In this document: positions 56,661-64,000 of the stretch, piece after piece
Numbering within the stretch: position 1 is the stretch's first letter
Layout of the letters: every line of letters begins with the position of its first letter
Assembly (NCBI RefSeq): GCF_035916875.1
Contig: NZ_JAXUHN010000074.1
Location: 1-64,000 of the forward strand
Direction of reading: 5' to 3'
DNA from: Methylomicrobium sp035916875
GTDB taxonomy: Bacteria > Pseudomonadota > Gammaproteobacteria > Methylococcales > Methylomonadaceae
Length of the DNA stretch: 64,000 nucleotides
Position numbers and translations under genes: made by a program
Notes under the pieces: model-generated
The model's database searches: none
Seen by the model: the letters and a program-made list of their open reading frames with translations, nothing else
What the model was told of the DNA's origin: nothing

Positions 56661-57509
56661 ATGCGCATGTCCCCTTTAGATCACGCCGAACTTGTTGCCC
56701 TGGTCGAAAGAATGCCGGCTTTTCCGAAAAGTGTGCAGCGAGTAGTGCAGTTGACTTCGAATATCGATGTGTCCGCGAAGGAAATCGTGCAAGTCATCGA
56801 ATGCGATCCGGTATTGACAGTCAAAATCCTAAAAGTGATCAACTCCGCGTTTTACGGACTCTCGCAGAAAATCAACTCGGTGCAGCGCGCGGTCGTGCAT
56901 ATCGGCTTGAATACGGTCAAAAACCTCGCGATGAGCGTCGCCGCGATGGGCATGCTGAACACCTCGAACAAAGCCAATTTCAGCGCCAATGCGTTTTTGC
57001 TGCATGCCTTGACGACTGCCGCGATCAGCCGCAAACTCGCGGAACGGGCCGGCCTCAGTCAACAGGAATGCAGCGATTGTTTCGTGGCCGGCTTAATTCA
57101 TGACTTCGGCAAGGTCGTGTTCGCGGAATTCATGCCGGAGCAATTTAAGCTGGCTTTAACTAAAAGCCGAGAGGATAATGTTTCACTGCATCTGACCGAG
57201 CTCGAATTCATCGGCATGAACCATGTCGAGGCCGGCACGTTGCTGGCCGAGAAATGGGGGCTTTCCGAGTTATTGATCGATGCGATTCGGCATCATCACG
57301 GCCAGCCGGTCGATGCCTTCGGCGAATGCCTGTTTGCGGCGAATCAAATTAGCAAACAGTTGCATTTCGGTAACGGCGGCAATCCGGTCGTCGAGCCGTT
57401 TCCCGAAGCGATAGTGAACCGGTTCGGCATGCCGCTGGAAGCCCTGATTGAGAGTCTCGGGAATCTAGGGACCGTAGTCAAAGACGCCGAGCTGTTTATC
57501 AGCCACTAA
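56661..57509 (+). CDS. HDOD-domain protein
   Basis: About 282 residues from the ATG at 56661 (or 56667, two codons in). The open frame starting at 56496 runs through terminator hairpins and hydrophobic nonsense, so I reject it. The HDOD core is MPAFPKSVQRVVQLTSNIDV, then ECDPVLTVKILKVINSAFYG and QRAVVHIGLNTVKNLAMSVA, with GLIHDFGKVVFAEF and HHHGQPVDAFGEC. Some HD metal ligands persist, but HDOD proteins generally lack phosphodiesterase activity and act in signalling. An MBL hydrolase gene follows after 16 bases. Confidence 0.88.
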   Translation: MRMSPLDHAELVALVERMPAFPKSVQRVVQLTSNIDVSAKEIVQVIECDPVLTVKILKVINSAFYGLSQKINSVQRAVVHIGLNTVKNLAMSVAAMGMLNTSNKANFSANAFLLHALTTAAISRKLAERAGLSQQECSDCFVAGLIHDFGKVVFAEFMPEQFKLALTKSREDNVSLHLTELEFIGMNHVEAGTLLAEKWGLSELLIDAIRHHHGQPVDAFGECLFAANQISKQLHFGNGGNPVVEPFPEAIVNRFGMPLEALIESLGNLGTVVKDAELFISH

Positions 57510-57525
57510 TAACAAAAATGTAGGC

Positions 57526-58407
57526 ATGAAATTTAAATTTTGGGGGGTCAGGGGCTCCATCCCGACGCCGGGGCCGCAGACCGTCAAATACGGCGGCAAT
57601 ACGACCTGCATCGAAATCAGGACTGACCGAAACGAGCTGATCATTCTCGACGCCGGCACCGGCATACATACGCTCGCACAAACCTTGCTCAAGGACATGC
57701 CGATCACCGCGCATATTTTCATCACTCATACCCATTGGGACCATATCCAGGGCCTGCCTTTTTTCATTCCGATTTTTTTCAAAAACAATCGGATCACTAT
57801 CTATGGCGGCCTCGATCCGGTCACAGGCGAAAACATCAACCGAGCGTTGTCCGCGCAGTTGCAATACAGTTATTTTCCGATTCATGAAGCGCAGTTGAAA
57901 GCCAGAATCGACTACATGACGATCAGACCGGGCGAAACGGTCAGCACCGGTAGCGCCCGAATTACCCCGATCATTTTGAATCATCCGGTATTGAATTTCG
58001 GCTACCGCGTCGATTGCGACGGCTCCTCGCTGTTTTTTACCGGTGACTTCGAAAGCCCGGCCAATATCTATCAGAGTGAGGACGACGACTATGAATCTTA
58101 CCGTTTTTTCCTGGGCGAAAAACATCAGGAAATCATAAAGGCGATGAACGGAGTGGATGCCCTCATCGTTGACTCTTCCTATACCGATGAAGAGTACGCG
58201 ATCCGGGTGGGCTGGGGGCATGGAACTTACCGTTCCGGCATCAAACTGGCGGACGAGGCGAAGGCGAAACGATTGTTTCTGACTCATCATGAACCAACCC
58301 GGACCGATGCCGACCTCGATCTGATTTACCAAGGCCTTTTGGAACAACACCCGCAGTTTGCGGACAAACTGTTCATTGCGCGCGAAGGGCTGGAAGTCTG
58401 CCTTTAA
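57526..58407 (+). CDS. Metallo-beta-lactamase fold hydrolase
   Basis: This 293-residue protein has an intact metal-binding motif HTHWDHIQG (HxHxDH), the N-terminal MKFKFWGVRGSIPTPG typical of PhnP/RNase Z-like phosphodiesterase relatives, the second-site Asp region FFTGDFESP, and a late LFLTHHEP. Members of this group hydrolyse cyclic nucleotides or phosphodiesters and are often linked to signalling genes. It directly follows the HDOD gene, and the two could act in the same signalling path (inference). The stop overlaps the engB stop by four bases. Confidence 0.87.
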   Translation: MKFKFWGVRGSIPTPGPQTVKYGGNTTCIEIRTDRNELIILDAGTGIHTLAQTLLKDMPITAHIFITHTHWDHIQGLPFFIPIFFKNNRITIYGGLDPVTGENINRALSAQLQYSYFPIHEAQLKARIDYMTIRPGETVSTGSARITPIILNHPVLNFGYRVDCDGSSLFFTGDFESPANIYQSEDDDYESYRFFLGEKHQEIIKAMNGVDALIVDSSYTDEEYAIRVGWGHGTYRSGIKLADEAKAKRLFLTHHEPTRTDADLDLIYQGLLEQHPQFADKLFIAREGLEVCL

Positions 58408-59012
58408 GCCTCGTCCGGTCTTGTAAACAAATGATCCAGCGCCTGATGCGCCTCGTCCACGCCGCTTTTTTTCAGCGATGAAAACAGCTGCACAGTCAAA
58501 GGCATAGGCGCGCCGCTAAGCTCTTCCTGCACCCGCAGCAATACGGCTTTGGCCGCGCCGAAGCTCAATTTGTCGGCTTTGGTCAGTAGAATATGCACGG
58601 GCAATTCGGAATGCCCGCACCATTCCAGCATCAGCCAGTCAAATTCGGTCAAGGGATGCCGCGCATCCATCACCAGCACGATTCCGCACAAGGCTTTGCG
58701 CCGATTCATATACTCCTCGATCGCTTTTTGCCACTGCTGTTTGATCGCCAGCGGCGCACTCGCAAATCCGTAGCCGGGCAGGTCGACAAAGCGCCTATGT
58801 TCATCGATCGCGAAAAAATTGAGCATTTGCGTCCGCCCCGGGGTTTTGCTGATCCGAGCCAGCGCATTTTGCCGGGTCAACGTATTCAGCGCGCTCGATT
58901 TACCCGCGTTCGAGCGTCCGGCAAAGGCGATTTCCAGCCCGTGATCGGGAGGCGCATGTTTCAGGTTGGGTGCACTGTTAATAAATTTTGCTTGGTGATA
59001 AACTGGGTTCAT
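58404..59012 (-). CDS. engB: Ribosome biogenesis GTPase EngB (YihA/YsxC)
   Basis: A 202-residue GTPase needed for large-subunit assembly. The G motifs are G1 GRSNAGKSSALN, G3 DLPGYGFA, and G4 TKADK. KTPGRTQMLNFF between G1 and G3 is the family switch I. The length is normal. It is divergent from the cytochrome c4 gene, an arrangement common in Pseudomonas and its relatives. Convergent with the MBL gene. Confidence 0.96.
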   Translation of the reverse strand: MNPVYHQAKFINSAPNLKHAPPDHGLEIAFAGRSNAGKSSALNTLTRQNALARISKTPGRTQMLNFFAIDEHRRFVDLPGYGFASAPLAIKQQWQKAIEEYMNRRKALCGIVLVMDARHPLTEFDWLMLEWCGHSELPVHILLTKADKLSFGAAKAVLLRVQEELSGAPMPLTVQLFSSLKKSGVDEAHQALDHLFTRPDEA

Positions 59013-59118
59013 CGCTGTCTCGCATCACTATGGCAAATAGGGTAGAATCCCGCGCTAGAATGGAAACAGTCAATTCCGAACGTCATAAAAATAACGAAAA
59101 ATTCCGAGGGGGAGTCTG

Positions 59119-59802
59119 ATGAAAATAAAATTGCTGGCAGTTGCAATAGGTATCGCGATCTACGGCACCGCTACTATTTTACACGCGGAGGGCAATGCGC
59201 GCGCAGGAAAAGACAAAGCCGCCTCATGCAACAGTTGCCACGGTGACAACGGCAACAGTGTGGCGCCGAACTTTCCGAAACTGGCCCAGCAGCATGCGTC
59301 CTATTTGGTCAAGCAATTGCGCGCCTTCAAGGAAGGAGCCCGTAAAGATCCAATGATGTCGGCGATGGCGCTGCCGTTGTCCGATGGCGACATGGCCGAC
59401 ATCGGCGCTTATTACGCGGCACAGAAAATCTCCGCGAACTCGATGCCGACACTGCCGCCGCCACCCGATGAAGACGAAGACGAGCAGCCGGCCGCACCTG
59501 CCGGAAAGCCCAAATCGGTACCCGAACTGATTGCGCAGGGCAGCGATTTATACCGTAACGGCGATCTGCAACGCGAAGTGTCCGCCTGCATCGCCTGCCA
59601 CGGTCCGTTTGGCGAAGGCAACCAGCCGGCCGCGTTCCCGGCCCTGCATTCGCAACATGCCGACTATTTGATCAAAACGTTGACCGATTTCAAATCCGGC
59701 GCGCGCGGCAATACCCCGGAAAACATGATGCACATGATCGCCAAAAAGATGACAGACGAAGAGATTCGGGCGGTTGCCTATGCTATTTCGATGATGAAAT
59801 AG
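59119..59802 (+). CDS. Cytochrome c4, dihaem
   Basis: A 227-residue periplasmic electron carrier. A signal peptide (ending ILHA, cut before EGNA) is followed by two cytochrome c domains with haem sites CNSCH (37-41) and CIACH (157-161). Axial methionines are likely in DPMMSAMALPLSDGD and in MMHMIAKKMTDEE. A Pro/Asp/Glu-rich linker (PPPPDEDEDEQPAAPAG) separates the domains and is longer than usual. It would pass electrons to a terminal oxidase. GAGGGGGA gives a strong ribosome site. dsbA follows. Confidence 0.93.
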   Translation: MKIKLLAVAIGIAIYGTATILHAEGNARAGKDKAASCNSCHGDNGNSVAPNFPKLAQQHASYLVKQLRAFKEGARKDPMMSAMALPLSDGDMADIGAYYAAQKISANSMPTLPPPPDEDEDEQPAAPAGKPKSVPELIAQGSDLYRNGDLQREVSACIACHGPFGEGNQPAAFPALHSQHADYLIKTLTDFKSGARGNTPENMMHMIAKKMTDEEIRAVAYAISMMK

Positions 59803-60047
59803 CCACGTTTAAAAAAGCTCTTGCCGATCAACTGTTAGGTTAGGACATTCCTCGGCTTTAGCGCCGGGGAACGCCGATCCGGAGGAGGCAATCTCTGCAC
59901 TTGCCAAGTCAACCGTAGGCTGCCTCGCCTACCGCTTGCATCTCTGAATAACGCGGAAAGTTCCGCCAGCGGAATCAGCTCCACCGCTTTATCTGACTGA
60001 TAGCCGTTTGCCAACGGTCGTTTACAACCACATGGGAAATCGAATAA
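59803..60047. other. Intergenic region with an imperfect palindrome
   Basis: 245 bases between cytochrome c4 and dsbA. It contains an imperfect hairpin near 59849-59872 (TTCCTCGGC...GCGCCGGGGAA), of a kind often seen as a dispersed repeat, and a downstream GGCAATC...TGCC segment. It should also hold the dsbA promoter. Confidence 0.4.
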
Positions 60048-60878
60048 ATGTCTAAAAATTTTCTTCAAATCGGACTCATCATTTTGATCCTTGCCGTTTT
60101 GGCGGGAGTTTCCGCATTCTTCTATCTAAAAATGCAGAAACAACCCGGCAGCGAAGCCGCCGCGCCTGAGCAGACCACGGTAACGCCGCCGGCGGCCGCC
60201 GTGACACAACCGATTGCCGAAGCCGCCCCGGCGCAGACCGCTGCACTTCAGCCTGCCGGCGAATCCACCGCGCCTGCGCCAACCGAGCAAACCGCCGCTC
60301 CCGCCGAAAGCCCGGCGGCGGAAGAACTGACCGGCTATGAAACCCTGGCGACGCCGCAGCCGACTCAGAATCCCGACAAAATCGAGGTGATCGAGTTTTT
60401 CTGGTACGGTTGCCCGCATTGCTACGATTTTGAGCCGATTCTCGAAAGCTGGGTCAAAAAGATGCCGGTCAACGTCGATTTCATCCGCCAGCCGGCCGCG
60501 TTCAGCGATCTCTGGGCTAAGCACGCGAAAGCGTTTTATGTCGCCCAGGCCTTGGGCGTGCTCGATAAGGTCCATGCCGACTTCTTCGATGCTTTGCAGA
60601 ACAAGCACCAAAAGCTGGAAACCGAGGAGCAATTGGGCGCCTTCTTTGCCGCCCACGGCGTCAAGGAAGCCGACTTCCATGACGCCTATAATTCCTTCCT
60701 GGTCGACACCAAAGTCCGCCAGGCCGCCGTTACGCCAGCGCGCTACGGCGTAACCGGCGTACCGGTGCTGATCGTGAACGGCAAATACAAGGTCGACGGC
60801 AAATCGGCGGGGTCGCATGAAAAGATGATCGAGGTCATGAACCAGTTGATCAAGAAAGAAAGCGCGGCGAAAAAATAG
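60048..60878 (+). CDS. dsbA: Membrane-anchored DsbA-like thiol:disulfide interchange protein
   Basis: A 276-residue oxidoreductase that introduces disulfide bonds in the periplasm. An N-terminal membrane helix (LQIGLIILILAVLAGVSAFF), without a signal-peptidase site, is followed by an Ala/Pro/Thr/Glu-rich linker of about 75 residues. The thioredoxin-like DsbA domain has active site C122-PH-C125 (WYGCPHCYDFEP) and cis-Pro in TGVPVLIVNG. Ordinary DsbA is soluble and about 210 residues long, so the anchor and linker are the notable difference. The order engB, cytochrome c4, dsbA is conserved in gammaproteobacteria. Confidence 0.9.
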   Translation: MSKNFLQIGLIILILAVLAGVSAFFYLKMQKQPGSEAAAPEQTTVTPPAAAVTQPIAEAAPAQTAALQPAGESTAPAPTEQTAAPAESPAAEELTGYETLATPQPTQNPDKIEVIEFFWYGCPHCYDFEPILESWVKKMPVNVDFIRQPAAFSDLWAKHAKAFYVAQALGVLDKVHADFFDALQNKHQKLETEEQLGAFFAAHGVKEADFHDAYNSFLVDTKVRQAAVTPARYGVTGVPVLIVNGKYKVDGKSAGSHEKMIEVMNQLIKKESAAKK

Positions 60879-60899
60879 CCCGAATACCTTCCATATCGC

Positions 60900-60919
60900 T
60901 CCCGCGCTTCTGCGCGGGA
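60900..60919. repeat. Short hairpin between dsbA and copB
   Basis: TCCCGCGC and GCGCGGGA (60900-60907, 60912-60919) form a perfect eight-base stem with a TTCT loop, between convergent genes. It could act as a terminator, or be another copy of the 'TCCC(A/G)CGC' palindrome type seen at 10147. Confidence 0.5.
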
Positions 60920-61009
60920 ATGCTTTTAGCCGCTCTCCCAGGCGGTGCGTGATTTCAGGTTCTAACAAGCTCTCAATTAAGCGCGGTATCGATTTAGGCT
61001 ACCGCCGCA

Positions 61010-61720
61010 TCAATACCAAAACCGCATCCCGACCACAAAGCGCACGCTATTTTGTTGCCGGAGCAGAGATTTTTCCTCGACATAATCGAAACCAATATAG
61101 GGCGCGAATTCACGCTCGATTTCGTAGCGCAAGCGCATGCCGGCTTCGAATTCGGTCACGCCGGACTTGACGCCTCGGTTTTGGATGTCCCAGGCGGCGA
61201 CATTGACCTCGATGCGCGGTTGCAGGATCAGACGCTGGGTCAGCAGCAATTCATAACCCAGATTCAACCTGCCGAGCAAATTGCCGTTTTCGTTGATGAA
61301 GGCGGCGCTTTCGACTTCGATGAAATAAGGCGCAAGTCCCTGGAAACCGATCACCGCATCATAGGTTCGTTCCGGTTCGAAAGCCCGGCGCGCGCCGATC
61401 TGAAAATCCCAATAGGTGCTGATGTTGCGGCTGTAAAGCATTTGCAGATCGGCGCGCCCGAAGATGCCTTGGTCGGCCGAATAATCGCCTTCGGTTTTCA
61501 GATAAAACTTGTGCTCGTCGTTGCCTATCCAATTTCTGATATCCCACTTGAACAAATGCAGTTGATCGTTGCCCTCGTATTCGAAACGCTCGGCCATGAA
61601 CTGGCTTAAAATCATATTGTCATCCTGCGCTCTCGCCGGATACAGGCCAACCGTCCAGACCAGCATGCTCCAACGCAGGATGCGGTGGTATTGGCGATAT
61701 ATACAAGAATGGCTCCTCAT
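61010..61720 (-). CDS. copB: Copper resistance outer-membrane protein CopB (short form)
   Basis: A 236-residue beta-barrel protein. A signal peptide (ending PARA, cut before QDDN) leads into strands such as WDIRNWIGNDEHKFYLKTEG, DFQIGARRAFEPERTYDAVI and EFAPYIGFDYVEEKSLLRQQ, and the chain ends VVGMRFWY. These segments are the core of the CopB/PcoB family. Typical CopB carries a Met/His-rich N-terminal copper-binding region; here it is absent, so the protein is shorter than the usual 300 or more residues. The ATG touches the copA stop, so the two are coupled. Confidence 0.88.
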   Translation of the reverse strand: MRSHSCIYRQYHRILRWSMLVWTVGLYPARAQDDNMILSQFMAERFEYEGNDQLHLFKWDIRNWIGNDEHKFYLKTEGDYSADQGIFGRADLQMLYSRNISTYWDFQIGARRAFEPERTYDAVIGFQGLAPYFIEVESAAFINENGNLLGRLNLGYELLLTQRLILQPRIEVNVAAWDIQNRGVKSGVTEFEAGMRLRYEIEREFAPYIGFDYVEEKSLLRQQNSVRFVVGMRFWY

Positions 61721-63396
61721 CAGTCAGTTCGCTCCCCTTTCTCGACGATCAGCTTCCGAAACATGCCGGCATCCATGTGGTACAGCAGATGGCAATGAAA
61801 CGCCCATTCGCCTTCAGCATCGGCCACAACGATCACGCTGACCGTCTTTCCCGGCGGCACATTGATCACATGTTTTTTCGGATTATAGGCGCCGTTGCCA
61901 TTATCGAGATATTGCCACAGACCGTGCAGATGGATCGGATGATTCATCATCGTTTCGTTGACGTAGGTAAAACGGATATGTTCGCCGAACTTGACCCGGA
62001 TCGGCTCAGACTCCGAATATTTGATGTCGTCGAACGACCAGATATAGCGGTACATATTGCCGGTCAGGCGCAGTGTAATTTCACGATCGGGTTGCCGCCA
62101 TTCGGGGTTCGGAGCCGCCGCCATCAGATGCTGATAACTCAATGCCTTGTATGAGCCCATCGCCGGAGCTTCCTGCCTACTCTTTTCCGGCTCGGTCATG
62201 GGCATCGAAGCGCCATGCCCCTGATGCATCGTATGCTCCGAATGTTCTGCGTGCTCCGCATCGATCGGCTTCTCAGCCGTGTCACTCATCGGCATGCCCT
62301 CATGTTGATCATGATGATCATGCTCACCATGGCCACCATGCCCCTCCATGTCCGCCATTGTCAACAAGGTCCGCGGGCGCATTTTGGGCAACTCCGCCAG
62401 CAGGCCGATCCGTGGCGTCAATGTTGCCGCGGCAAAGCCGCTGCGGTCCATCGCTTCGGCGAAAATCCGGTAAGCCCGATCCGCTTTCGGCTCGACCAGG
62501 ACATCATAGGTTTCGGCAACCGCGATCCGGAATTCTTCGACATCGACCGGCATCACCGCTTGCCCGTCGGCCGCGATCACGTGCATCGCAAGCCCCGGAA
62601 TTCTGACATCGAAATACGTCATCGCGGAAGCATTGATGATGCGCAGGCGTACCCTGTCGCCGGAACTGAACAGCCCGGTCCAGTTCATCGCCGGCGTGTG
62701 CCCGTTGACCAAAAAATGATAGGTCGCGCCGGTCACATCGGCCAAATCGGTCGGCTCCATGCGCATCTGCCCCCAAGCCAGCCGGTCGCTTATGGTGTCG
62801 GAGAAACCGTGTTGACGAATATCGTTGAAAAAATCAAACACGGTTCTTTTCTGGAAATTATAGTAATCGCTCTGCTTTTTCAGCCGCGCGTGCGTCCGGT
62901 AAGGATCGGCTTCGGGCCAGTCGGAAAGCAGCAGCACATAATCGCGCTCGGCCGGACTCTGCGGCGGCACGGGATCGATCACCAGCGCGCCGAACAAGCC
63001 CTGCTGCTCCTGCATACCGGAATGTCCGTGATACCAGTAGGTCCCGTGCTGTTTGACCTGAAACCGGTACGTGAAGGTTTCTCCCGGTTCGATGCCGGGA
63101 AAACTGACGCCGGGCACGCCGTCCATTTGATAAGGCAGCACGATGCCGTGCCAGTGGATCGACGTGGGTTCTTGCAGCCGATTGATGACATGTAACGTAA
63201 CGTCTTCACCCTCGCGCCAGTGCAGGGTAGGGGAGGGCAAGCCGTCATTGGCGACGATTGCGGTTTGTTTTTTTCCGGTCAGGTTGACCAACTTCTCGCC
63301 GATCGAGAGGGTGTAAGTATCTGCCGCAGCCAAACCGAACCACAGATGCGATAGACATAGCGTGAAAAAGAAAAACCGGCGGAGCGATATTTTCAT
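61720..63396 (-). CDS. copA: Multicopper oxidase CopA (copper resistance)
   Basis: A 558-residue periplasmic multicopper oxidase that oxidises Cu(I) or sequesters copper. Copper-site motifs are IHWHGIVLP, HGHSGMQEQ, HPIHLHGLWQ and HCHLLYHMDAGM (type 1, 2 and 3 ligands). A His/Met-rich insert (about residues 345-415, with HGGHGEHDHHDQHEGMPM and more) is a likely extra copper-binding region. The signal peptide MKISLRRFFFFTLCLSHLW carries an Arg-Arg but lacks the full Tat consensus, so the export route is uncertain. It is coupled to copB and divergent from the HvfA-like precursor at 63668. Confidence 0.93.
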   Translation of the reverse strand: MKISLRRFFFFTLCLSHLWFGLAAADTYTLSIGEKLVNLTGKKQTAIVANDGLPSPTLHWREGEDVTLHVINRLQEPTSIHWHGIVLPYQMDGVPGVSFPGIEPGETFTYRFQVKQHGTYWYHGHSGMQEQQGLFGALVIDPVPPQSPAERDYVLLLSDWPEADPYRTHARLKKQSDYYNFQKRTVFDFFNDIRQHGFSDTISDRLAWGQMRMEPTDLADVTGATYHFLVNGHTPAMNWTGLFSSGDRVRLRIINASAMTYFDVRIPGLAMHVIAADGQAVMPVDVEEFRIAVAETYDVLVEPKADRAYRIFAEAMDRSGFAAATLTPRIGLLAELPKMRPRTLLTMADMEGHGGHGEHDHHDQHEGMPMSDTAEKPIDAEHAEHSEHTMHQGHGASMPMTEPEKSRQEAPAMGSYKALSYQHLMAAAPNPEWRQPDREITLRLTGNMYRYIWSFDDIKYSESEPIRVKFGEHIRFTYVNETMMNHPIHLHGLWQYLDNGNGAYNPKKHVINVPPGKTVSVIVVADAEGEWAFHCHLLYHMDAGMFRKLIVEKGERTD

Positions 63397-63496
63397 GGTA
63401 AAGCCGACAAGAGTTTAGGGTTCTTCGCACTCGAAGATAACGTCTACTAATCGCTCAAATGCGCTGCGTGGTAACGATGGAATGAATTTTTTACGG

Positions 63497-63506
63497 CTTG
63501 TACAAG
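63497..63506. promoter_or_regulatory. Short palindrome in the copA/precursor divergent promoter region
   Basis: CTTGTACAAG is a perfect 10-base palindrome in the 271-base gap between copA and the precursor gene. It could be an operator half-set for a copper regulator; no CueR- or CopR-type consensus is matched. Confidence 0.25.
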
Positions 63507-63667
63507 ACTACAATCGCAAGTGGCGAAAAGGCAAGAAAATCTGTATAGTCGGCGATTGCATATCCGGTTTATGACTATATTCATCTCTTATTCAGATGTC
63601 TACCGTAGATTTACAACCACTCGGTCGGTTCAATGGCCGAACATTATTTTAATAACGAGGAGTTACC

Positions 63668-64000
63668 ATGAAAAAAATGAATAAATCGCCTTTGGCCGCT
63701 GCGATGGGCGCAGCTATCATCTCAACCCTGTCAGCAACTGCCAACGCTGAAGCCAATCCGTTCGGCATGGCCGAGTTGAACAGCGGTTACATGCAAGTCG
63801 CGGCCGGCGAAATGGCCTGCGGCGCGAACATGGGCGGCATGGACAAATCCAATATGCCGCCTGCCAACAAAACGGCGGAAGGCGCATGTGCCGGCCAAAA
63901 AATGGCCGCTCCGGCACCCGCTAAAGCCGCCGAAGGCAAATGCGGTGAAGGCAAATGCGGTGGCATGATGGATGACGGAAAGATGAAAAAAGGCATGGAA
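63668..64000 (+). CDS. HvfA-like copper metallophore precursor (RiPP), 3' end outside
   Basis: 111 codons are present, open at the right edge. The start ATG (63668) follows AACGAGGAG. The signal peptide MKKMNKSPLAAAMGAAIIST continues to ATANA and is cut before EANPF. The mature start, NPFGMAELNSGYMQVAA, is the conserved lead-in of HvfA-family precursors. Four cysteines follow: C51 (GEMAC), C74 (EGAC), C92 and C97 (two EGKC), together with many Met residues. In the family, MNIO enzymes (HvfB, DUF692) with a partner protein (HvfC) modify the EGKC cysteines into copper ligands. The genes for these would lie beyond 64000. Divergent from copA-copB, which fits a copper role. Membership is by pattern, not by search. 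Confidence 0.8.
   Translation, partial: MKKMNKSPLAAAMGAAIISTLSATANAEANPFGMAELNSGYMQVAAGEMACGANMGGMDKSNMPPANKTAEGACAGQKMAAPAPAKAAEGKCGEGKCGGMMDDGKMKKGME

Overview
The window looks like chromosome of a gammaproteobacterium with moderately high G+C. The gene types (Gsp type II secretion, EF-P lysylation, engB–cytochrome c4–dsbA, bamA–skp–fabZ–lpxA–rnhB, CopA/CopB, an HvfA-like metallophore precursor) would fit a Methylococcales methanotroph. That placement is an impression from gene content only: no rRNA, methane monooxygenase or methanol dehydrogenase lies here. I saw no tRNA, rRNA, CRISPR array or intact insertion sequence.

Layout. 1-7.3 kb: the start of a dehydrogenase E1-alpha gene running off the left edge, a small membrane protein, a SWIM/SNF2 helicase, a PA0069-type radical SAM protein, and a divergent GST/TetR pair with a visible operator. 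7.4-10 kb: gap-pyk. 10-10.8 kb: non-coding DNA with palindromic repeats. 10.8-21.7 kb: one minus-strand type II secretion operon in transcription order gspE-F-G-H-I-J-K-L-M-C-D, preceded by the wreck of a VpsR/Fis-type regulator. 22.6-25.4 kb: epmB, efp and epmA, the translation factor EF-P with both enzymes that make and attach beta-lysine. 25.5-30.4 kb: bamA-skp-fabZ-lpxA-rnhB, without lpxD and lpxB. 30.4-32.6 kb: an A+T-rich island carrying one gene, a class I terpene synthase with all canonical motifs, beside nested inverted repeats. 32.6-36.5 kb: a translationally coupled trio of a PstS-like binding protein, a porin-like beta-barrel and a membrane diguanylate cyclase. 37-41.2 kb: mnmG-rsmG-parA-parB, an origin-proximal type of cluster. 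41.2-45 kb: a small DUF7230-like protein, UspA, a cold-shock-like/TM2 fusion, and a DUF1538-DUF1538-PII-CBS operon. 45.3-49.5 kb: an LTxxQ periplasmic protein and the MoxR-DUF58-transglutaminase operon. 49.7-57.5 kb: DksA/TraR, a sugar-kinase-like phosphotransferase, MOSC, a DMT permease, a rubredoxin/metallo-beta-lactamase protein, aconitase, DUF6494 and an HDOD protein. 57.5-60.9 kb: MBL hydrolase, engB, cytochrome c4 and dsbA. 61-64 kb: copB and copA on the minus strand and, divergent from them and cut by the right edge, a signal-peptide-bearing Cys/Met-rich precursor with EGKC motifs.

The most interesting item is that last gene. It looks like an HvfA-family precursor of an MNIO-modified copper-binding ribosomal peptide, placed back to back with a periplasmic multicopper oxidase operon. 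Its maturation enzymes, if present, would lie just outside the window. Next come the lone terpene synthase, the DUF1538/PII/CBS module, the binding-protein/porin/diguanylate cyclase trio, and an orphan terminator at 56.5 kb that suggests a small RNA.
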